In this document: piece after piece, positions 9,053-17,762 of the stretch
How the letters are laid out: each line of letters opens with the position of its first letter
Position numbering within the stretch: the stretch's first letter is position 1
Assembly (NCBI GenBank): GCA_017999365.1
Contig: JAGNLW010000001.1
Coordinates: forward strand, 1,062,239 to 1,126,238
Length of the DNA: 64,000 nt
From: Candidatus Aminicenantota bacterium
GTDB taxonomy: Bacteria; Acidobacteriota; Aminicenantia; Aminicenantales; Saccharicenantaceae
Direction: 5' to 3'
Translations under genes and position numbers: made by a program
Notes under the pieces: generated by a model
Databases searched by the model: none
What the model was told of the DNA's origin: nothing
The model's input: only the letters and a program-made list of their open reading frames with translations

Positions 9053-10438
9053 ATGGAATTCGTCAGCATCCTCAACGACGTCCTCGGGCCGGTCATGCGC
9101 GGGCCGTCGAGCTCGCACACGGCCGGGTCCTGGCACATCGCCCGCCTCGTCCGGGACCTCCTCGGCGGCGAGCCCGCCGCGGCGGAGCTCATCTTCGACC
9201 CGGACGGCTCCTACGCCGCGACCTATCGCCAGCAGGGCGTCGACCTGGCCTTCGCCGCGGGGCTTCTCGGCTGGGAGCTCACGGACGGCCGCTTCGCCCG
9301 GGCCCTGGCTCTGGCGCCGGCCGAAGGCCTCGACATCCGCTTCCGCGTCGCACCGCTCGCGGGCGCGGACCATCCGAACACAGTGCACGGGAAGCTCGTC
9401 GCCAGGGACGGCCGGCGCCTGGCCTTCACGGCCAAGTCCGTCGGCGGCGGCATGGTCGTCGTGACCGGGCTCGACGGCCGGCCGGTCCACCTCGACGGCA
9501 AGAGCGCCGTCGCCGTGAGGACGGGCGGCGCGGCCCGGACGGCCCGGCCGCTGTTCTTCGTCCGCAAGGGCGAGCCCCTGTTCCTCTCGGCCTCCGAGAT
9601 GGTCCGGCTGGCGGCCAAGCGGCGCGTCTCCCTTGGCCGCCAGGCCCTGGCCTACGAAAGCGCTCTGCTCGGCCTCACGGAGGCCGAGGTCATGGCGGAG
9701 ATCGGCCGGCGCTTCGACATCATGAAGGACGCCGTGCGCCGGGGCCTCTCCGGCCGCGGCCTGGCCATGAAGCTCCTCGAACCTTCGGCCGGGAAAGTCC
9801 TGCGGGCCGAAGCCAAGCGGCGCCTGGCCGCCGGCGGCCTGCCGACGCGGGCCGCGGCCCGGGCCCTGGCCGCCCTCCACGTCGCCGCGAGCGGCGGCGT
9901 CGTCTGCGCCGCCCCGACGGGCGGCTCGGCCGGGGTCCTGCCCGGGGTCCTGGTCACGCTGGCGGAGGAGCGCCGGATGTCCCGGGGCAGGACCTCGCTC
10001 GCCCTCCTGGCCGCGGGCGCGGTCGGCCTCGTCGTGGCCCGCCGGGCGACCTTCGCCGCCGAGGTGGCGGGCTGCCAGGTCGAGATCGGCGCGGCCGGAG
10101 CCATGGGCGCGGCGGCCGTGGTCGAGGCGGCGGGCGGGACGGCGGCCCAAGCCTGCGACGCCGCGGCCGTCTCGCTGCAAAATACCATGGGCTCGGTCTG
10201 CGACCTCGTCCAGGGACTTTGCGAGATCCCCTGCCACACCCGCAACGCCGTGGCCGCCTCGAGCGCCTTCGTCTGCGCCGACCTCGTCCTCGGCGGCTAC
10301 AGGAACCCCGTGCCGCTCGACGACACGGTCGACGCCTCCTTCGATTCCGGCCGGATGCTCCCGGCGGAGCTGCGCTGCACGGCCCGGGGCGGCCTGGCGG
10401 TCGCCCCGTCCGCCCTCGGCCTGCGCCGGAAGAAGTGA
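9053..10438 (+). CDS. sdaA: L-serine ammonia-lyase (iron-sulfur L-serine dehydratase), single chain
   Basis: A 461 aa protein; ATG 9053 is chosen because the conserved N-terminus (FVSILNDVLGPVMRGPSSSH) begins there, 10 bp after the preceding stop. Residues about 1-150 are the beta domain with the GPSSSHTAG serine-binding motif. The alpha domain (about 190-455) has GGVVCAAPTGGSAGVLPG, and cysteines in GCQVEIG, MGSVCD and EIPCHTRN that correspond to 4Fe-4S ligands. The enzyme converts L-serine to pyruvate and ammonia. Beta and alpha domains are fused, as in E. coli SdaA, rather than split as in Bacillus. The neighbours suggest use of peptide-derived serine. Confidence 0.92.
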   Translation: MEFVSILNDVLGPVMRGPSSSHTAGSWHIARLVRDLLGGEPAAAELIFDPDGSYAATYRQQGVDLAFAAGLLGWELTDGRFARALALAPAEGLDIRFRVAPLAGADHPNTVHGKLVARDGRRLAFTAKSVGGGMVVVTGLDGRPVHLDGKSAVAVRTGGAARTARPLFFVRKGEPLFLSASEMVRLAAKRRVSLGRQALAYESALLGLTEAEVMAEIGRRFDIMKDAVRRGLSGRGLAMKLLEPSAGKVLRAEAKRRLAAGGLPTRAAARALAALHVAASGGVVCAAPTGGSAGVLPGVLVTLAEERRMSRGRTSLALLAAGAVGLVVARRATFAAEVAGCQVEIGAAGAMGAAAVVEAAGGTAAQACDAAAVSLQNTMGSVCDLVQGLCEIPCHTRNAVAASSAFVCADLVLGGYRNPVPLDDTVDASFDSGRMLPAELRCTARGGLAVAPSALGLRRKK

Positions 10439-10451
10439 AAGGAGCACAGGC

Positions 10452-12581
10452 ATGAAGAAGGCCGCTCTCGTCCTTTCCCTGGCCGTGACCCTGTCTTTGA
10501 CGGCCGGCGGCCAGACCGTGGACTGGTCGGCCAAAGCCGTCCAGTCCGAGCGCACCCGGTCCTACGACGCCCTCCACTACCTGATCCGGATCCGTCTCGA
10601 CCTGGACGGCAAGGCCTTCGACGGCTCGACCACGGTCACCCTGGCCTCCCTGCGGGAGGGCCTGGAGACCTGCTCTCTCGACGCCGAGGAGTTCACGGTG
10701 ACCTCCGTCCTCGCCGCCGACGGATCCGCTCTGGCCTTCTCCCAAACGGACAAGGCGCTCGAGGTCCGGCTGCCCCGGCCGCTCGGCTTCGGCGAGGAGA
10801 CGTCGCTCACCTGCATCTACCGCGGCCGGGACCCCAAGGACGGGCTGCGGTTCATGGCCGGGACGGAGGACCATCCCGCCCTGGTGTACTCGGATTCCTG
10901 GCCCGACCACGTCCACCACTGGTTCCCCTGCTACGATTACCCGAACGACAAGGCCACGACCGAGATCGTCGCCACGGTCCGGCGCGGGCTCAAGGTGGCC
11001 GCCAACGGGCGCCTCGTCAGCACGGTCGAGGACCGCGCGTCGGGGACGGCGACCTATCACTGGTCGCAGGACCGGCCGCACTCGACGTATCTCGTGTTCC
11101 TGGCCGCCGGCCCCTACGTCGTCGTCCGGGACTCCTACAAGACCCTGCCCGTGAGCTACTGGGTCTACCCGGCGGACGAGGCCAAGGCCCTCCCGACCTA
11201 CGGCAAGACGCCGAAGATGATGGCCTTCTTCGAACGGACCTTCGGGACCGACTACCCGTGGCGGAAATACGACCAGGTCTCCGTCCCGAACGGCGGCGGC
11301 ATGGAGAGCACGTCTTCCACGGCCATGACTCACACCATCATGGTCGACGCCAGGAACGAGGAGGACTTCCCGGCCATCGGCATCGTCTCCCACGAGCTGG
11401 CCCACCAGTGGTGGGGCGACTTCGTGACCCTCCGCAGCTGGGCCCACACCTGGATCAACGAGAGCTTTGGGACCTACTCGGACTACCTCTATCACCGCTA
11501 CGAGAAGGGCGACGACGAGGGCGCGGTCGACCTTCGGGGGAAGCTCGACGCCTACCTCCGCGAGGCCCGCTCGCGCTACATCCGGCCGATCGTGACCGAC
11601 CGTTACGACGCGCCCGAGGACATGTTCGACGCCCACACGTACCCCAAGGGCGCGCGCGTCCTGCACATGCTCCGGGCCCTCCTCGGCGACGAGCCGTTCT
11701 TCCGCACGCTGGGCCATTTCCTGCGCACTTACGCTTTCGACGCAGTCGACACGGGCGATTTCGTCCGGTCGGTCAAGACCGTCACCGGCCGGGACCTCGA
11801 CTGGTTCTTCGACCAGTGGTTATACAAGCCCGGCCATCCGGTCCTCGAGGTCGGGAGCGAATGGGACGCGGCCTCGAATGCCGTCCGGCTCCGGGTCGCC
11901 CAGGTCCAGGACCTTTCGAAGGGCACGCCCGTCTTCCGGATGCCCGTCTCCATCAAGCTGGTCACCTCCCGGCGGACGGATATCCGCACGATCTGGGTCG
12001 ACAAGAAGGAGGAGACCTTCGTCCTGCCGCTCGAGGAGAAGCCGCTCCTGGTGCGCTTCGACGAGGGCAACGTCCTCATCAAGGAGATCCGCTTCCCCAA
12101 GGAGCTCGACGAGCTCCTGTTCCAGCTCGGCCACGACGACGTCATCGGCCGGATGGACGCGGCCGCGGCGCTGCCGGACTTCAAGGACGACCCGCGAACG
12201 GAGGCGGCGCTCGCGACGAGCCTCCGGTCCGACCCTTTCTGGGCGGTGCGCAAGAGCGCGGTCGAAGCCCTGGCCCGTTCGACCGCAAAAAGCCGGATGG
12301 CCGTCCTCAAGGGGGGCGTCCGGGACGCGGACCCGCGGGTCCGGGCCGCGGCCCTGGCCGCCCTGGGTGACCTCCGGGACCGGGCCCTCATCGGCCTCTT
12401 TAAGGAGAGGTTCGACGGGGACCCGAGCGACCGGGTCCGGGCCGAAGCCCTGACGGCGATCGGGAAGGCGGGCGATCCGTCGAACGTCCCGTTCCTCCGG
12501 CGGGCCGCCGCGGTCCCCTCCTACAGGCACATGGTCCGCAGGGCGGCCGAGGCCGCGATCAAGCTTCTCGACGGGAAGTAA
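10452..12581 (+). CDS. M1-family zinc aminopeptidase with C-terminal HEAT-like repeats
   Basis: A 709 aa protein with a signal peptide (MKKAALVLSLAVTLSLTAGG) and an AAAGGAG ribosome site. Zinc ligands and catalytic Glu are His314, Glu315, His318 (HELAHQWWGD) and Glu337 (WINESF), spaced HExxH-x18-E as in M1. The usual exopeptidase motif GAMEN is here GGGMEST (Met284, Glu285). The glutamate that binds the free N-terminus is kept, but the following Asn is Ser. Residues about 560-705 form several HEAT-like helical repeats (VRKSAVEALAR, VRAAALAALGDL, VRAEALTAIGKAG). It probably trims peptides in the periplasm. It is third in the leaderless operon; the serine dehydratase stops 13 bp upstream. Confidence 0.92.
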   Translation: MKKAALVLSLAVTLSLTAGGQTVDWSAKAVQSERTRSYDALHYLIRIRLDLDGKAFDGSTTVTLASLREGLETCSLDAEEFTVTSVLAADGSALAFSQTDKALEVRLPRPLGFGEETSLTCIYRGRDPKDGLRFMAGTEDHPALVYSDSWPDHVHHWFPCYDYPNDKATTEIVATVRRGLKVAANGRLVSTVEDRASGTATYHWSQDRPHSTYLVFLAAGPYVVVRDSYKTLPVSYWVYPADEAKALPTYGKTPKMMAFFERTFGTDYPWRKYDQVSVPNGGGMESTSSTAMTHTIMVDARNEEDFPAIGIVSHELAHQWWGDFVTLRSWAHTWINESFGTYSDYLYHRYEKGDDEGAVDLRGKLDAYLREARSRYIRPIVTDRYDAPEDMFDAHTYPKGARVLHMLRALLGDEPFFRTLGHFLRTYAFDAVDTGDFVRSVKTVTGRDLDWFFDQWLYKPGHPVLEVGSEWDAASNAVRLRVAQVQDLSKGTPVFRMPVSIKLVTSRRTDIRTIWVDKKEETFVLPLEEKPLLVRFDEGNVLIKEIRFPKELDELLFQLGHDDVIGRMDAAAALPDFKDDPRTEAALATSLRSDPFWAVRKSAVEALARSTAKSRMAVLKGGVRDADPRVRAAALAALGDLRDRALIGLFKERFDGDPSDRVRAEALTAIGKAGDPSNVPFLRRAAAVPSYRHMVRRAAEAAIKLLDGK

Positions 12582-12593
12582 GCGCCGGGCCGC

Positions 12594-15515
12594 TCACTTC
12601 TTCGGCGCGGGCTTCTTGGCCGCCGGCGGGGCCATGATCCGCTGCGTGTATTCGGGCTCGACGTTCTCGAAGAAGACCCCCTGGAAGCGCCCCGGCTCGA
12701 GCGTCGGCAGCCCGACCTCGATGTCGATCGGCGCGTCGGGCCGGATCCGCGACAGGTCGGCGTAGTGGCCGAGGAAGGTCCGTTCGGGCGCGTGGGGGTA
12801 GACGCTGTTGTAGGCCTTGAGCACGGGGACGGGCTGGCCGTTGACTTTGAGGGAGACATCCATGGCGTCGGTGGCCTCGAAGATGGGGATGTGGAGGAGC
12901 AGGCGCCAAGACCCGAGCCAGGTCGCCCGCAGATCGTCCTCGGTGTACTCGACGGGCCAGGCCTTCTTCCGCTCGGCCAGCTGCGCGAAAACGCGGGCCG
13001 GCACGGTGACGCGGGCCTTGAACGTCTCGCCCTTGAAGCCGGCCGGGACCTCGCCGGCCGCCTGGGAGCGCCCGAAGGCCCGTCCGGCGAACCGGACGGT
13101 GGACGTAACGCGGTCGCCCTCGGCCTTGAACGGGTGGCCGACGCCGTTGACCGACAGGGTCCGGACCCGGGATCCGGCCGGGACGAGGACGACGATGGCC
13201 TGTTTCGTGCCCGTCTCGGCCTCGACGCCGGTCAGGACGAGCCGGTTCGACACGAGCTCGGCGGCGCCCCGGACGTTGAACAGCACCGGCTCCTCGAGTG
13301 CGGCCGGTGCCGGGAAGAGCTCGTAGACGGCGGCCTCGCGCCCGGCGAGGGGCAGGACCGCCTCGGCCCCGTAGGCCCACAGGCCGTCCGGCGATCCGAC
13401 CAGACGGCCCTCCTCCGGGTAGAGCTCCTTGAGCATGAACCGCTCGCCCTTGGTGAGGCCGATCGAGGCGTCGAGCTTGAGCCGGGCCTCCTTGCGGCCG
13501 GGATTGGGATTGAAGAGGAAGAGGAGGCCGCGGTCTTCGACGACGGCGGCCGTGCCGTCGACGCGCCCGGCCATGGGCGGCCCGATGATCGGCCGCAGGG
13601 CGTGAAGGTAGCGGGCGTTCTCGTCGGCCCAGTCGAGCCATTTGCGGAACCAGGCCTTGTCCTCCTCGCCGAGGGCGGCGAACTCCGCGGTGTCTCGGGC
13701 CGGGATGAAGTTGACGACGTGGTGGAAGGGCGCCGTGCCGATCGAGGACAGCAGCGAGTACTTCCAGCCGAGGACGTCCCAGTCCCGGGGCCGGAAGCGG
13801 TCGCGGCGCATGACGCCCTGCTCGTCGACGCGCTCCGACTGGTGGGTGATGAAGCCGGGCATGATCTCGGTCGGGGCGAAGCGCTCGACCCGGTAGGTCC
13901 AGGCGGCGAAGCGCTGGCGGTCGGCCGAGACCCGGTCGGTGTGGAGGTCGGGGAAGGCCTTGAAGCTCTCGGGCTGCTCGTCGGTCAGGCTCGGATGGGG
14001 ATAGGAGCCGGCCAGCCAGGTCCAGGGCCCGAAGTTCTGGTACTGCTGCCGGCCGTCGACGACGGCGTCGAAGGCCTCGCGCCGCAGGCCTTCGAGCACG
14101 CGGCGGGCGCCGGCCCACTGGGCGTACTTCGACGAGGCCTTGTCGAGGGCGATCCACCAGTGGTCGAAGGAGAAGCCGGCCGCGCCCGTCGCGCGCATGA
14201 AGGCCAGGAGCTTGTCGAGCCACCAATCCTGGAACGAGCGCAGGCCGGTGTCGGCGGGCGACTTGGCCGCGTCGGCCCCGGCCCAGGCCGTCCACCGCGG
14301 GTCCTGCGGGAAGGGCAGGGACGGGTAGGCGTAGGCCATGAACTTGATGTTCTTGGATCCGGCGTAGTCGAGCATGGCCTTGAGGCCGTCCGGGACGGGG
14401 TCGCGCCGCGGGTCCCACTCCCCCTTCCGGAGCTTCTGGCCGAGGCCGAACCAAAGGACGTTCTCCCAACCCCAGTCGTCGGCGTTGTCCTCGAGGCGCG
14501 ACAGCGAGCTGTTCCCGGGCGTGTAGAGGAGATGGGTGAGGCCGAGCTCGGCGGCCCGGTCGACGATGCGCTTGTATTCCTCGACGCCCTCGGGCGTGCC
14601 GACGTCGATCTGGTAGTCGTTCTCGCACCAGGGGATGTGGACGCGGACGCCGCGTCCGGGATAGTAGAGGAGGAAGGCCCGGACACAGGCGGTCAGGGCC
14701 TCGACCTCGTTCGCGTCGATGGCCGGGTTGGCGGCGACGTGGCCGGCGTAGTCGGCGACGTACTTCCACTCGGGCACGGCCTTGGCCGGGAAGCGGGTCC
14801 CGGAGAGCTCGACGACGCCCAGGCAGAGCCGGTCGGCGGCGAAGGGGCCCAGGTCGCGGTTCCACTCGATCTCGGGGCGGTAGGACACGGCGGCCGCGCG
14901 GCCGCGGAGCGACCAGGCCATGAACGGATTCTGGAGCATGAAGAAGACGCTCCAATCGGGTCCGGAGGAGGGCGCGGGACCGGGCCCCGCGAACCGGCAG
15001 ATGGCGCCGAACGCGCCGTCCTTGATCCTGAGCTCCTCGGCCACCGGGAGCCCGATGGTGGCCGCGAAGACCTCGACCTCGTCCACGCGGAAGGCCCGGC
15101 CGCGGGCCGAGGTGACGACGATCTGCTTGGTCAGGAAATCCCAGGCGGGCTTGAGCTCGTAGACGACGTCGAAGGTGAACGGGTCTCGGGTGTGGCGGTA
15201 GGCGACCTTGGCCGGGGTCATCTCGATCTCGGCCGGGCCGAGGGCGCCGATGTCGACCGCCGCGCCGTCGAGGATGACCTTGGACGGGTCGGCCGAGAAG
15301 GCCAGGGCCCGGCCGGTCTTCGAGGAGCCGAGCGAGACCAGCCCGCGGTCGTCGAACTCGGCCCGGACCCGGCCGTTGTCGAGGACCATGGTCTCGGCCG
15401 CGGCGTCCGGCGGCTCGGCCGCGAAGAGCGCGGCGGCCAGGGCCAGGACGGCCGTGACGGCCAAGGCGGCCCAAGCGGGGGCGGGACGTCGGGGCGCGGC
15501 GTTTGGGACGGTCAT
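12594..15515 (-). CDS. Large secreted putative glycoside hydrolase, family unassigned
   Basis: A 973 aa protein with an N-terminal hydrophobic export segment (about residues 14-33). A beta-rich N-terminal domain (about 40-280) is followed by what looks like a TIM barrel: VRVHIPWCENDYQIDVG, LTHLLYTPGNSSLS, IKFMAYAYPSLPF, and AAGFSFDHWWIALDK, where the Asp has the strand-end setting of a GH-D/GH36-like nucleophile. After that come WDVLGWKYSLLSSIGTAPF and two beta domains, ending in a lysine/proline tail (PAAKKPAPKK). Similarity to alpha-galactosidase-type barrels is inference from fold pattern; no named family is certain. It converges on the M1 gene with a 12 bp gap. An AAGGAGAG lies before ATG 15515. 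Confidence 0.55.
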   Translation of the reverse strand: MTVPNAAPRRPAPAWAALAVTAVLALAAALFAAEPPDAAAETMVLDNGRVRAEFDDRGLVSLGSSKTGRALAFSADPSKVILDGAAVDIGALGPAEIEMTPAKVAYRHTRDPFTFDVVYELKPAWDFLTKQIVVTSARGRAFRVDEVEVFAATIGLPVAEELRIKDGAFGAICRFAGPGPAPSSGPDWSVFFMLQNPFMAWSLRGRAAAVSYRPEIEWNRDLGPFAADRLCLGVVELSGTRFPAKAVPEWKYVADYAGHVAANPAIDANEVEALTACVRAFLLYYPGRGVRVHIPWCENDYQIDVGTPEGVEEYKRIVDRAAELGLTHLLYTPGNSSLSRLEDNADDWGWENVLWFGLGQKLRKGEWDPRRDPVPDGLKAMLDYAGSKNIKFMAYAYPSLPFPQDPRWTAWAGADAAKSPADTGLRSFQDWWLDKLLAFMRATGAAGFSFDHWWIALDKASSKYAQWAGARRVLEGLRREAFDAVVDGRQQYQNFGPWTWLAGSYPHPSLTDEQPESFKAFPDLHTDRVSADRQRFAAWTYRVERFAPTEIMPGFITHQSERVDEQGVMRRDRFRPRDWDVLGWKYSLLSSIGTAPFHHVVNFIPARDTAEFAALGEEDKAWFRKWLDWADENARYLHALRPIIGPPMAGRVDGTAAVVEDRGLLFLFNPNPGRKEARLKLDASIGLTKGERFMLKELYPEEGRLVGSPDGLWAYGAEAVLPLAGREAAVYELFPAPAALEEPVLFNVRGAAELVSNRLVLTGVEAETGTKQAIVVLVPAGSRVRTLSVNGVGHPFKAEGDRVTSTVRFAGRAFGRSQAAGEVPAGFKGETFKARVTVPARVFAQLAERKKAWPVEYTEDDLRATWLGSWRLLLHIPIFEATDAMDVSLKVNGQPVPVLKAYNSVYPHAPERTFLGHYADLSRIRPDAPIDIEVGLPTLEPGRFQGVFFENVEPEYTQRIMAPPAAKKPAPKK

Positions 15516-15544
15516 CGGGCTCTCTCCTTGCGGGGCATGGCCCG

Positions 15545-15550
15545 ATTATA
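15545..15550 (-). promoter_or_regulatory. -10 element for the putative glycosidase gene
   Basis: On the minus strand TATAAT (15550-15545) lies 29 nt before ATG 15515, leaving room for a leader with the AAGGAGAG ribosome site. No convincing -35 was found. Confidence 0.5.
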
Positions 15551-15614
15551 ACCGAACTCCGCCGAAAACGCCGAGGGGCTTTGCGGGCGGGCGCGGCCCA
15601 GCCGGGGCCGTCCG

Positions 15615-17705
15615 CTAGTCGACGGTCATGTCGATCTTTTTCGGGGGGCGGACGGCGGCCGGCGTGCGCGGCAGCCAGACCAGCATCTGCCCGCCGCCGC
15701 GATTGGCCCAGGCGTAGTAGGGCACCGCCAGGAACGGCCGAGGCGTCCCGAGCGGCTTCCCGTCCGTCCCCTGGCCCGCCAGCGGGGCTTGGCCCGTGAC
15801 GACCGTGATCCCGCCGAGCAGGTCGGTCCGGAACTCCGCCTCGAGCGGGACCGCGTCCGGCAGGACGAGATCGAAGACGCGGTCGCCGTTGTCGACGCCC
15901 TCGACGGCGTAGACGACGGGGCCGCGCTGGAGGGCCACGCGTCCGGCGTCCTCGGCCACGGCCTCGGCGGCGACGACGCGGCGCACGGACATGGGCAGGT
16001 CCAGCTCGACCGTGTCGCCGGCCCGCCAATCGCGGCGGAGGCGGGCGTAGCCGTCCCGGAGCTCGATCGCGGCGGGCTCGCCGTTGACCTTCAGGGCCGG
16101 GGCGGCGCCGGCGGCATCGAGAAAACGGTAGAGGCCGGTCGGCATGGCTTCGCCCCGGGCCCAGCCCGGGATGCGGACCGCCAGCTCGAAGGGACCGGCG
16201 TCGCCCGAAGCGACGGTCAGCTTGACCGCGCCATCCCAGGGGTAGCGGGTCTCCTGAGTCAAGACGAGGGACCGCCCGGCCGGGGACACGGTCCCGGTCC
16301 CGGCGATGAACAGGTTGACGAACACGGTGTCGTCCCTGGTCGCGTAGACGTAGCCGGGAAGAGAGGGCAGGAAGCGGCTCATGTTGGGCGGGCAGCAGGC
16401 CACTTCGAACCAGGGGCTGCGGGCGTAGCCGCCGGCCGACTCGAGGGGGTTCTGGTAGAAGAAGCGGTCGCCGGAAAGGGCCACCCCCGAGAGCAGGCCG
16501 TTGTAGAGGACGCGCTCGAAGACGTCCATGTACTTCGATTCGCCGTGGAGCAGGAACAGGCGATAGTTCCAGAGGGCGTTGCCGATCGAGGCGCAGGTCT
16601 CGGTGTAGGCCTCGGCGTTGGGCAGCTCGTAGGCGTCGCCGAAGGCCTCGGAGCCGCTGCGGGCGCCGACGCCTCCGGTGAGGTATTGCTTCCGGCCGGC
16701 GACGTCGAGCCAGAGCCGGTCGATGGCGGCGGCGTACTCGGGATAGCCGCCGAGGGCCGCGACGTCGGCCATGCCCGAGAACATGTACATGGCCCGGACG
16801 GCGTGGCCGACGACCTGGTCCTGTTCGAGGACCGGCTTGTGGTTCTGGAGGTATTCGTCGGAATTGTAGATGGCGAAGGGATCGTCGGCGGCGTAGGTCT
16901 GCCCGCCGTAATAGCGGCCGCGCTCGTCGAGGAAGAACTTGGCCAGGTCGAGGTAGGCGCGGTTGCCGGTCACTCGAAAGAGCTTGGCCAGGCCGATCTC
17001 GATCTCCTGGTGGCCCGGGAAACCGCGGCGCCGGCCGGGGCCCGAGCCGAAGGTGCGCAGGAGCAGGGCGGCGTTCTTCTCGGCGATGGCCAGGAAGGCC
17101 CGCTTGCCGGTGGCCTGGAAGTGGGCCACGGCCGCCTCGTACATGTGGCCGACGTTGTAGAGCTCGTGGCTGACGCGGAGGTTCGACCAGCGCTCGGGCC
17201 CGGCGCCGGGGGCCGGGTGGACCGGGTCCGCGGTCCGGGTCGTGTAGAGGTAGCCGTCCGGCTCCTGGGCCCTGGCGATGAGGGCGACGAGGTCGTCGAG
17301 GGTTTTGTCGAGGGCGGCGTCCGGATGGAGGCGCAGGGTGTAGGCCGCGGCCTCCATGGACTTGTAGATGTCCGAGTCGTTGTAGCGCTTGCCTTTGTAG
17401 ACTCCGGCCATGAGCTTGGCGGCGATGCGGAAGTTGTCGACCCGGCCGGTCTCCTCGTTCATTCGCAGGGCGTAGGGGACCGAGACCGTCCGGTTGGTCT
17501 CCAGCCGGGGCGCCCAGAACGCGTCCGTGAAGCGGACGTCGGTGAAGGGGACGGGGCGGATGGGGTAGTCCGAGGCGGGCCCGGCGGCGGGCGTCGGGGC
17601 GGCGCCTGAAGGGGCGTCAGCCGAGCGGCCGCGGCAGCCGGCCGAGGACAGGCCGACGATGACGGACAGGACGACGGCGGGGACGAGCGGGACGTTCGTC
17701 TTCAT
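15615..17705 (-). CDS. GH127 (DUF1680) beta-L-arabinofuranosidase-type lipoprotein
   Basis: A 696 aa protein with a type II signal peptide and lipobox LSSAGC (Cys24), so it is probably membrane-anchored. FTDAFWAPRLETNR and EPDGYLYT are typical of DUF1680. The catalytic set of GH127 is complete: Glu369 and Cys371 (TETC) and Cys437-Cys438 (ACCPPN), matching the Glu-x-Cys and Cys-Cys zinc site of the Bifidobacterium enzyme HypBA1, where a cysteine is the nucleophile. Members cleave beta-L-arabinofuranosyl linkages of plant cell-wall glycoproteins and pectin side chains; the related GH146 cannot be excluded. Preceded by GGAGGAG and an extended -10 promoter. Confidence 0.9.
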   Translation of the reverse strand: MKTNVPLVPAVVLSVIVGLSSAGCRGRSADAPSGAAPTPAAGPASDYPIRPVPFTDVRFTDAFWAPRLETNRTVSVPYALRMNEETGRVDNFRIAAKLMAGVYKGKRYNDSDIYKSMEAAAYTLRLHPDAALDKTLDDLVALIARAQEPDGYLYTTRTADPVHPAPGAGPERWSNLRVSHELYNVGHMYEAAVAHFQATGKRAFLAIAEKNAALLLRTFGSGPGRRRGFPGHQEIEIGLAKLFRVTGNRAYLDLAKFFLDERGRYYGGQTYAADDPFAIYNSDEYLQNHKPVLEQDQVVGHAVRAMYMFSGMADVAALGGYPEYAAAIDRLWLDVAGRKQYLTGGVGARSGSEAFGDAYELPNAEAYTETCASIGNALWNYRLFLLHGESKYMDVFERVLYNGLLSGVALSGDRFFYQNPLESAGGYARSPWFEVACCPPNMSRFLPSLPGYVYATRDDTVFVNLFIAGTGTVSPAGRSLVLTQETRYPWDGAVKLTVASGDAGPFELAVRIPGWARGEAMPTGLYRFLDAAGAAPALKVNGEPAAIELRDGYARLRRDWRAGDTVELDLPMSVRRVVAAEAVAEDAGRVALQRGPVVYAVEGVDNGDRVFDLVLPDAVPLEAEFRTDLLGGITVVTGQAPLAGQGTDGKPLGTPRPFLAVPYYAWANRGGGQMLVWLPRTPAAVRPPKKIDMTVD

Positions 17706-17722
17706 GGCTCCTCCGGGCGATA

Positions 17723-17731
17723 ACTATACCA
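17723..17731 (-). promoter_or_regulatory. Extended -10 promoter of the GH127 gene
   Basis: Reading the minus strand, TGG-TATAGT (17731-17723) is followed by a leader of about ten bases with GGAGGAG before ATG 17705. The divergent TauE-like gene has its own -10 only 22 bp away. Confidence 0.6.
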
Positions 17732-17749
17732 CAGGGCGCGGCAATCCAT

Positions 17750-17755
17750 TATAAT
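17750..17755 (+). promoter_or_regulatory. -10 element placed for a leaderless transcript (TauE-like gene)
   Basis: A perfect TATAAT ends 7 nt before ATG 17763, and the 7 nt between them contain no Shine-Dalgarno. Transcription would start at the ATG. Confidence 0.65.
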
Positions 17756-17762
17756 CGCGGGC

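Noticed and set aside
12765-15551. A 928-codon open frame opposite the putative secreted glycosidase.
   Set aside because: Same compositional shadow; no signal peptide, domain or ribosome site, and the other strand has a coherent exported protein.
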